Shown: positions 56,730 through 64,000 of the stretch, one piece after another
How positions within the stretch are numbered: position 1 is the stretch's first letter
Layout of the letters: the number at the start of each line of letters is the position of its first letter
Assembly: GCF_002288925.2 (NCBI RefSeq)
Contig: NW_022098045.1
Location: 6,359,519 to 6,423,518 of the forward strand
DNA length: 64,000 nucleotides
Direction: 5' to 3'
Source of the DNA: Delphinapterus leucas
Taxonomy: Eukaryota; Chordata; Mammalia; Artiodactyla; Monodontidae
The notes under the pieces: model-generated
What the model saw: only the letters and a program-made list of their open reading frames with translations
The model's database searches: none
What the model was told of the DNA's origin: nothing
Position numbers and translations under genes: made by a program

Positions 56730-59700
56730 TTAAATTCCATATATATGTGTTAGCATACGGTATTTGTCTCTCTCTTTCTGACTTACTTCACTCTGTATGA
56801 CAGACGCTAGGTCTATCCACCTCATTACAAATAGCTCAATTTCGTTTCTTTTTATGGCTGAGTAATATTCCATTGTATATATGAGCCACATCTTCTTTAT
56901 CCACTCATCCGATGATGGACACTTAGGTTGTTTCCATCTCCATGCTATTGTAAATAGAGCTGCAATGAACATTTTGGTACATGACTCTTTAAATTATGGT
57001 TTTCTCAGGGTATATGCCCAGTAGTGGGATTGCTGGGTCATATGGTAGTTTTATTTGTAGTTTTTTAAGGAACCTCCATACTGTTCTCCACAGTGGCTGT
57101 ATCAATTTACATTCCCACCAACAGTGCAAGAGGGTTCCCTTTTCTCCACACCCTCTCCAGCATTTATTGTTTCTACATTTTTTGATGATGGCCATTCTGA
57201 CTGGTGCGAGATGATATCTCATTGTAGTTTTGATTTGCATTTCTCTAATGATTAGTGATGTTGAGCATTCTTTCATGTGTTTGTTGGCAGTCTGCATATC
57301 TTCTTTGGAGAAATGTCTATTTAGGTCTTCTGCCCATTTTTGGATTGCGTTGTTTCTTTTCTTGTTATTGAGCTGCATGAGCTGCTTATAAATTTTGCAG
57401 ATTAATCCTTTGTCAGTTGCTTCATTTGCAAATATTTTCTCCCATTCTGAGGGTTGTCTTTTGGTCTTGTTTATGGTTCCTTTGCTGTGGAAAATCTTTG
57501 AAGTTTCATTAGGTCCCATTTGTTTATTTTTGTTTTTATTTCCATTTCTCTAGGAGGTGGGTCAAAAAGGGTCTTGCTGTGATTTATGTCATAGAGTCTT
57601 CTGCCTATGTTTTCCTCTAAGAGTTTGATACTTTCTGGCCATACATTTAGGTCTTTAATCCATTTTGAGCTTATTTTTGTGTATAGTGTTAGGGAGTGAT
57701 CTAATCTCATACTTTTACATGGACCTGTCCAATTTTCCCAGCACCACTTATTGAAGAGGCTGTCCTTTCTCCACTGTACATTCCTGCCTCCTTTATCAAA
57801 GATAAGGTGACCATATGTGCGTGGGTTTATCTCTGGGCTTTCTATCCTATTCCATTGATCTATCTTTCTGTTTTTGTGCCAGTACCACACTGTCTTGATT
57901 ACTGTAGCTTTGTAGTATAGCCTGAAGTCAGGGAGCCTGATTCCTCCAGCTCCATTTTTCGTTCTCAAGATTGCTTTGGCTATTCGGAGTCCTTTGTGTT
58001 TCCATACAAATTGTGAAATTTTTTGTTCTCGTTCTGTGAAAAATGCCAGTGGTAGTTTGATAGGGATTGCATTGAATCTGTAGATTGCTTTCAGTAGTAG
58101 AGTCATTTTCACAATGTTGATTCTTCCACTCCAAGAACATGGTATATCTCTCCATGTATTTATATCATCTTTCATTTCTTTCATCAGTGTCTTATAATTT
58201 TCTGCATACAGGTCTTTTGTCTCCTTAGGTAGGTTTATCCCTAGGTATTTTATTCTTTTTGTTGCAGTGGTAAATGGGAGTGTTTTCTTGATTTCACTTT
58301 CAGATTTTTCATCATTAGTGTATAGAAATGCCAGAGGTTTCTGTGCATTAATTTTGTATCCTGCTACTTTACTAAATTCATTGATTAGCTCTAGTAGTTT
58401 TCTGGTAGCATCTTTAGGATTCTCTATGTATAGTATCATGTCATCTGCAAACAGTGACAGCTTTACTTCTTCTTTTCCGATTTGGATTCCTTTTATTTCC
58501 TTTTCTTCTCTGATTGCTGTGGCTAAAACTTCCAAAACTATGTTGAGTAAGAGTGGTGAGAGTGGGCAACCTTGTCTTGTTCCTGATCATAGTGGAAATC
58601 CTTTCAGTTTTTCACCATTGAGGATGATGCTGGCTATGGGTTTGTCATATATGGCCTTTATTATGTTGAGGTAAGTTTCCTCTATGCCTACTTTCTGCAG
58701 GGTTTTTATCATAAATGGGTGTTGAATTTTGTCAAAAGCTTTCTCTGCATCTATTGAGATGATCATATGGTTTTTCTCCTTTAATTTGTTAATATGGTGT
58801 ATCACGTTGATTGATTTGCGTATATTGAAGAATCCTTGCATTCCTGGAATAAACCCCACTTGATCATGGTGTATGATCTGTTTAATTTGCTGTTGGATTC
58901 TGTTTGCTAGTATTTTGTTGAGGATTTTTGCATCTATGGTCATCAGTGATATTGGCCTGTAGTTTCCTTTCTTTGTGACATCCTTGTCTGGTTTTGGTAT
59001 CAGGGTGATGGTGGCCTCGTAGAATGAGTTTGGGAGTGTTCCTCCCTCTGCTCTATTTTGGAAGAGTTTGAGAAGGAAAGGTGTTAGCTCTTCTCTAAAT
59101 GTTTGATAGAATTTGCCTGTGAAGCCATCTGCTCCTGTGCTTTTGTTTGTTGGAAGATTTTTAATCACAGTTTCAATTTCAGTGCTTGTGATTGGTCTGT
59201 TCATATTTTCTATTTCTTCCTGATTCAGTCTTGGCAGGTTGTGCGTTTCTAAGAATTTGTCCATTTTTTCCAGGTTGTCCATTTTATTGGCATAGAGTTG
59301 CTTGTAGTAATCTCTTATGATCTTTTGTATTTCTGCAGTGTCAGTTGTTACTTCCACTTTTTCATTTCTAATTCTGTTGATTTGAGTCTTCTCCCTTTTT
59401 TTTTGATGAGTCTGGCTAATGGTTTATCAATTTTGTTTATCTTCTCAAAGAACCAGCTTTTCGTTTTATTGATCTTTGCTATGGTTTCCTTCATTTCTTT
59501 TTCATTTATTTCTGATCTGATGTTTATGATTTCTTTACTTGTGCTAACTTTGGGTTTTTTTTGTTCTTCTTTCTCTAATTGCTTTAGGTGCAAGGTTAGG
59601 TTGTTTATTCGAGATGTTTCCTATTTCTTAAGGTAGGATTGTATTGCTATAAACTTCCCTCTTACAACTGCTTTTGGTGCATCCCATAGATTTTGGTCAT

Positions 59701-60535
59701 CGTGTCTCCATTATCATTTATTTCTAGGTATTTTTTAATTTCCTCTTTGATTTCTTCAGTGATCACTTCGTTATTAAGTAGTGTATTGTTTAGCCTCCAT
59801 GTGTTTGTATTTTTTATAGATCTTTTCCTGTAATTGATATCTAGTCTCATAGCGTTGTGGTCGGAAAAGATACTTGATACAATTTCAATTTTCTTAAATT
59901 TACCAAGGCTTGATTTGTGACCCAAGATATGATCTATCCTGGATAATCTTCCATGAGCACTTGAGAAAAATGTGTATTCTCTTGTTTTTGGATGGAATGT
60001 CCTATAAATATCAATTAAGTCCATCTTGTTTAATGTATCATTTAAAGCTTGTGTTTCCTTATTTATTTTCATTTTGGATGATCTGTCCATTGGTGAAAGA
60101 GGGGTGTTAAAGTCCCCTACTATGAATGTGTTACTGTCGATTTCCCCTTTATGGCTGTTAGTATTTGCCTTATGTATTGAGGTGCTCCTATGTTGGGTGC
60201 GTAAATATTTACAATTGTTATATCTTCTTCGTGGATCACTCCCTTGATCATTATGTAGTGTCCTTCTTTGTCTCTTCTAATAGTCTTTATTTTAAAGTCT
60301 ATTTTGTCTTATATGAGACTTGCTATTCCAGCTTTCTTTTGGTTTCCATTTGCATGAAATATCTTTCTCTATCCCCTTACTTTCAGTCTGTATGTGTCTC
60401 TAGGTCTGAAGTGGGTCTCTTGTAGACAGCAAATATATGGGTCTTGTTTTTGTATCCATTCAGCCAATCTGTCTCTTATGGTGGGAGCATTTAGTCCATT
60501 TACATTATCGATTATACATGTATTGATATGTATTG
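56730..60535 (-). pseudogene. L1 copy B ORF2 (endonuclease and reverse transcriptase), broken
   Basis: Length to the stop at 56730 is about 1,270 codons, the usual size of L1 ORF2p. The start is not certain; the N-terminal Asn-Val-Asn-Gly-Leu-Asn motif is at about 60490-60510. The endonuclease C-terminal Ser-Asp-His motif lies in the 60090-59662 piece. The reverse-transcriptase catalytic F-A-D-D is intact at about 58440-58451. The frame breaks several times (pieces 60090-59662, 59593-59348, 59357-58587, 58535-57471, 57519-56989, 56972-56730), including an in-frame TGA at 58587-58589. Confidence 0.92.
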
Positions 60536-60634
60536 ATAATACATTTAATTATCGATATGTATGTTCCTATTCCCATTTTCTTAATTGTTTTGGGTTCGTT
60601 ATTGTAGGTCTTTTCCTTCTCTTGTGTTTCTTGC

Positions 60635-61523
60635 CTAGAGAAGTTCCTTTAGCATTTGTTGTAAAGCTGGTTTGGTGGTGCTGAACTCTCTCAGCTTTTG
60701 CTTGTCTGTAAAGGTTTTAATTTCTCCGTCCAATCTGAATGAGATCCTTGCTGGGTAGAGTAATCTTGGTTGCAGGTTCTTCTCCTTCATCACTTTAATT
60801 ATGTCCTGCCAGTCCCTTCTGGCTTGCAGAGTGTCTGCTGAAAGATCTGCTGTTAACCTTATGGGGATTCCCTTGTGTGTTATTTTTCCCTTGCTGCTTT
60901 TAATATGTTTTCTTTGTATTTAATTTTTGACAGTTTGATTAATATGTGTCTTGGTGTGTTTCTCCTTGGATTTATCCTGTATGGGACTCTCTGTGCTTCC
61001 TGGACTTGATTAACTATTTCCTTTCCCATATTAGGGAAGCTTTCAACTATAATCTCTTCAAATATTTTCTCAGTCCCTTTCTTTTTCTCTTCTTCTTCTG
61101 GAACCCCTATAATTCGAATGTTGATGCATTTAATGTTGTTCCAGAGGTCTCTGAGACTGTCCTCAGTTCTTTTCATTCTTTTTTCTTTATTCTGCTCTGC
61201 AGTAGTTATTCCCACTATTTTATCTTCCAGGTCACTTATCCGTTCTTCTGCCTCAGTTATTCTGCTATTGATCCCATCTAGCATATTTTTAATTTCATTT
61301 ATTGTTTTGTTCATCATTGTTTGTTAATCTTTAGTTCTTCTAGGTCCTTGTTAAATGTTTCTTGCATTTTGTCTATTTTTTTTTTTTCAAGATTTTCAAG
61401 CATCTTTACTATCATTATTCTGAATTCTTTTTCAGGTAGACTGCCTATTTCCTCTTCATTTGTTAGGTCTGGTGGGTTTTTATCTTGCTCCTTCACCTGC
61501 TGTGTGTTTTTCTGTCTTCTCAT
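60635..61523 (-). pseudogene. L1 copy B ORF1, two frameshifts
   Basis: Counterpart of copy A ORF1, starting at the ATG ending at 61523 and finishing at the TAG at 60635. Against copy A there is a 1-nt deletion near 61327 and a 7-nt deletion near 60886-60890 (just after the Lys-Ala-Ala-Arg-Glu-Lys stretch), plus an in-frame extra Lys codon. Copy B does not share the copy A nonsense codon: it has Trp there. Two different sets of lesions show independent decay. Confidence 0.92.
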
Positions 61524-62062
61524 TTTGCTTATCTTACTGTGTATGGGGTCTGCTTTTTGCAGGCTGTGGGTTCGTAATTCCTGTTGTTTTTGGTGTCTGT
61601 CCCCAGTGGCTAAAGTTGGTTCAGTGGGTTGTGTAGGCTTCCTGGTGGAGGGGACTAGTGCCTGTGTTCTGGTGGATGAGGCTGGATCTTGTCTTTCTGG
61701 TGGGCAGGTCCACCTCTGGTGGTGTGTTTTGGGGTGTCTGTGGACTTATTATGATTTTAGGCAGCCCCTCTGCTAATGGGTGGGGTTGTGTACCTGTCTT
61801 GCTAGTTGTTTGGTATAGGATGTCCAGCACTGTAGCTTGCTTGTCGTTCAGTGAAGCTGGGTGCTGATGTTGAGATGAAGATCTCTGGGAGATTTTCACC
61901 GTTTGATATTATGTGGAGCTGGGAGGTCTCTTGTGGACCAGTGTCCTGAAGTTGGCTCTCCCACCTCAGAGGCACAGCCCTGACTCCTGGCTGCAGCTCC
62001 AAGAGCCTTTCATCCACACGGCTCAGAATAAAAGGGAGAAAAAGTAGATAAAAGAATTAGTA

Positions 62063-62144
62063 GAAAAAGAAAGAAAGAAAGAAAAGAGGGAGGGAGGGAG
62101 GAAGGAAGGAAGGAGGGAAGGAAGGAAAAAAGAAAGAAAGAAGA
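62063..62144. repeat. 82-nt uninterrupted purine tract in the L1 B 5' region
   Basis: GAAA and GGAA/GGGA units without a single pyrimidine. Copy A has a shorter, interrupted version at about 33860-33890. On the L1 coding strand it is all pyrimidine. Confidence 0.95.
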
Positions 62145-62443
62145 TAAAGTAAAATAAAATAAAGTAAGATACAATATAATAAAGTTATTAAAATTAAAAA
62201 ATAATTATTAAGAGAAATAAAAAAAATATTAAAAAAAAAAGCAATGGATAGATAGAACCCTAGGACAGATGGTGGAAGCAAAGCTATACAGACAAAATCT
62301 CCACAGAAGCATACACATACACACTCACAAAAAGAGGAAAAGGGGAAGAAATCATAAATATTGCCCTCGAAGTCCACCTCCTCAATTTGGGATGATTCGT
62401 TGTCTATTCATGTATTCCACAGATGCAGGGTACATCAAGTTGA

Positions 62444-62860
62444 TTGTGGAGATTTAATCCACTGCTTTTGAGGCTGCTGGGAGAGGTTTCCCTTTCTCTT
62501 CTTTATTCTCACAGCTCCCAGGTCTCAGCTTTGGATTTGGCCCTGCCTCTGCTTGTAGGTCGCCGGAGGGCGTCTGTTCTTCACTCAAACAGGATGGGGT
62601 TAAAGGAACAGCGGTTTCGGGATCTCTGGCTCACTCAGGCCGGGGGGAGGGAGGGGTACGGAATGCGGGGCGGGCCTGCGGCGGCAGAGCTCAGCATGAC
62701 GTTGCAGCAGCCTGAGGCGCGCCGAGCGTTCTCCCGGGGAAGTTGTCTGTGGATCCCGGGACCCTGGCAGTGGCGGGCTGCACAGGCTCCCGGGAGGGGG
62801 GTGTGGATTGTGACCTGTGCTCGCACACAGGCTTCTTGGTGGCGGCAGCAGCAGCCTTAG
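62444..62860 (+). other. 138-codon antisense ORF in the L1 B 5' region
   Basis: Counterpart of 34391-34807 with the same length and no net insertion or deletion. Differences between the two proteins are numerous (about 32 of 138 by eye), with many non-conservative, which weakens a case for selection. Confidence 0.35.
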
Positions 62861-62864
62861 CGTC

Positions 62865-63344
62865 TCATGCCCGTCTCTGGGGTCCACACTTACAGCCGCG
62901 GCTCGCGCCTGTCTCTGGAGCTCCTTTAAGCAACACTCTTAATCCCCTCTCCTCCCGCACCAGGAAACGAAGAGGGAAGAAAAAGTCTCTTGCCTCTTCG
63001 ACAGGTCCAGACTTTTCCCCGGACTCCCTCCTGGCTAGCCGTGGTGCACTAACCCCCTGCAGTCTGTGTTCACGCCGCCAACCCCAGTCCTCTCCCTGGG
63101 ATCCGACCTCCGAAGCCCGAGTCTCAGCTCCCAGCCCTGCCCGCCCCAGCGGGTGAGCAGACAAGCTTCTCGGGCTGGTGAGTACCGGTAGGCACCGATC
63201 CTCTGTGCGGGTATCTCCCCACTTTGCCCTCCGAACCCCTGTTGCTGTGCTCTCCTCCACGGCACCGAAGCTCGCCCCCTCCGCCACCATAAGTCTCCGC
63301 CTGTGAAAGGGCTTCCTAGTGTGTGGAAACCTTTCCTCCTTCAC
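62865..63344 (-). other. Sense ORF in the L1 B 5' region, about 159 codons
   Basis: Counterpart of 34839-35288. The shared part is co-linear, with one in-frame 3-nt difference near 63095-63110. The stop of copy A has changed to a sense codon here, adding ten residues. No domain recognised. Confidence 0.4.
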
Positions 63345-63577
63345 AGCTCCCTCCCACTGGTGCAGGTCCTGTCCCTATCCTTTTGTCTCTCTTTATTCTT
63401 TTTTCTTTTGCCCTACCCAGGTATGTGGGGGGGTTTCTTGCCTTTTGGGAGGTCTGATGTCTTCTGCCAGCGTTCAGTAGGTGTTCTGTAGGAGTTGTTC
63501 CATGTGTAGATGTATTTCTGGCGTATCTGTGGGGAGGAAGATGATCTCCGCGTCTTACTCTTCCGCCGTCTTCCTGG

Positions 63578-63654
63578 AACCCTCGATTGTCCTTTTTAGT
63601 AAGGTACGCTACTTTCTTATCCTGTTAAAACTTTACACCTAATCCCAAATGTAA
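63578..63654. other. Flank of L1 B
   Basis: Short unique sequence between the L1 5' end and a MIR fragment. Confidence 0.4.
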
Positions 63655-63765
63655 GGCAGCATGCGTGGTGTTTAAGAACACAGACTGTGGCCAGAATGTG
63701 CTCTTCAGTTCGGGCCCCAACTCTGCCCTTTATGACTTTGTGACATTGGGTAAGTTACTCAACGA
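63655..63765 (+). repeat. MIR SINE fragment
   Basis: 'gtgtttaagaacacagactg', 'gttcgggccccaactctgcc' and 'tttgtgacattgggtaagtt' are the 5' half and core of MIR. Confidence 0.75.
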
Positions 63766-64000
63766 GGACGTGGATTTCATGTCTTCTCACAACCAGGGCA
63801 CCTACTAGGCACAGGTGTGGGACCACAGACACCTCCAAGCTCCGGAACTCCACACTCCAGAGGCCCTCCTTTCACGTGCTGCCTCTCCCCTTCTGCGCAA
63901 ATCTGTAGCATCTATTTTATATGTGTACATATACACACATGTACCTATAATATACACATTATGTATATATACATACACATATGTTATATATATGTGTTAA
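63766..64000. other. Unassigned end with AT/AC-rich tail
   Basis: From about 63915 to the end the sequence is an imperfect (TA)n/(CATA)n-rich simple repeat that probably continues beyond the window. Confidence 0.6.

Larger units (their letters stand above)
56359..63577 (-). mobile_element. LINE-1 copy B, full-length but defective
   Basis: An antisense L1 of about 7.2 kb: 3' end 'acatctttattggagtataa' after a short T run, 3' UTR, complete-length ORF2 region, ORF1 and a 2 kb 5' region ending near 'ccgccgtcttcctgg'. Same family as copy A but without its large deletion. I could not find a target-site duplication: the left flank ('acatatgtagcatgta') and right flank ('aaccctcgattgtcc') do not match. 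ORF1 and ORF2 both carry frameshifts, so it cannot move by itself. Confidence 0.97.

Noticed and set aside
1..64000. CRISPR array, operon or prokaryotic defence system
   Set aside because: Sequence is clearly mammalian nuclear DNA. No regularly spaced repeats, operons or bacterial genes were seen. The regular repeats are microsatellites and transposons.

Overview
This is nuclear DNA from a mammal, most likely a toothed whale (dolphin or porpoise group). The diagnostic signal is a set of tRNA-derived SINEs of the CHR type (cetacean-hippo-ruminant). The younger copies share one roughly 190 bp form: they open with a 'gcttccctggtggcgcagtgg' type tRNA head and end in '...gaggcccgcgtaccgc' plus poly(A), a form I associate with odontocetes. 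A longer, older CHR form and L1 elements with cetartiodactyl-type ORF1 sequence agree with this. Species cannot be fixed from the window.

I find no host protein-coding gene, no convincing exon and no structural RNA gene. Open reading frames over about 100 codons fall mostly in L1 elements, and most others are chance frames in low-complexity or repeat sequence. The window reads as intergenic DNA or the interior of a long intron, in which layers of transposon insertions of different ages can be resolved.

Layout. 1-14.8 kb: old, mostly unassigned sequence with MIR and L2 fossils, LTR fragments, a young CHR SINE (9.3 kb), a SINE head cut off by a deletion (10.5 kb), an ERVL-like LTR (13.2 kb) and two microsatellites. 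14.8-17.1 kb: a 5'-truncated L1 with a CHR SINE inside it, then two more CHR SINEs. 18.7-23.2 kb: an ERVL-like LTR with an internal (CA)n, a truncated L1 with a second short L1 beside or within it, an L2 copy and an MLT1 LTR. 23.2-29.3 kb: sparse old repeats, a near-perfect 104 bp tandem duplication (25.9 kb), a MaLR-type LTR, a MER20 and a MER5-like element. 29.3-35.5 kb: a full-length antisense L1 (copy A) inserted in that MER5-like element, containing a 100-N assembly gap and a large internal deletion. 35.5-56.3 kb: old sequence with a Tigger-type DNA transposon remnant (36.2-36.8 kb), four more CHR SINEs and old L1/L2 fragments. 56.4-63.6 kb: a second full-length antisense L1 (copy B).

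The interacting parts here are retrotransposons. L1 encodes ORF1p (RNA-binding chaperone) and ORF2p (endonuclease plus reverse transcriptase), and this machinery also mobilises the CHR SINEs, which explains their poly(A) tails and target-site duplications. Both full-length L1 copies are inactive: A has an ORF1 nonsense codon, a deletion over the endonuclease region and a substituted reverse-transcriptase catalytic residue; B has frameshifts in ORF1 and ORF2. The most interesting observation is that both copies keep a long sense-strand ORF (about 150 codons) and a 138-codon antisense ORF in their roughly 2 kb GC-rich 5' regions. These are candidates for extra L1 reading frames, comparable in position, though not in sequence, to primate ORF0. 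Whether they are selected or simply inherited needs a family-wide alignment.
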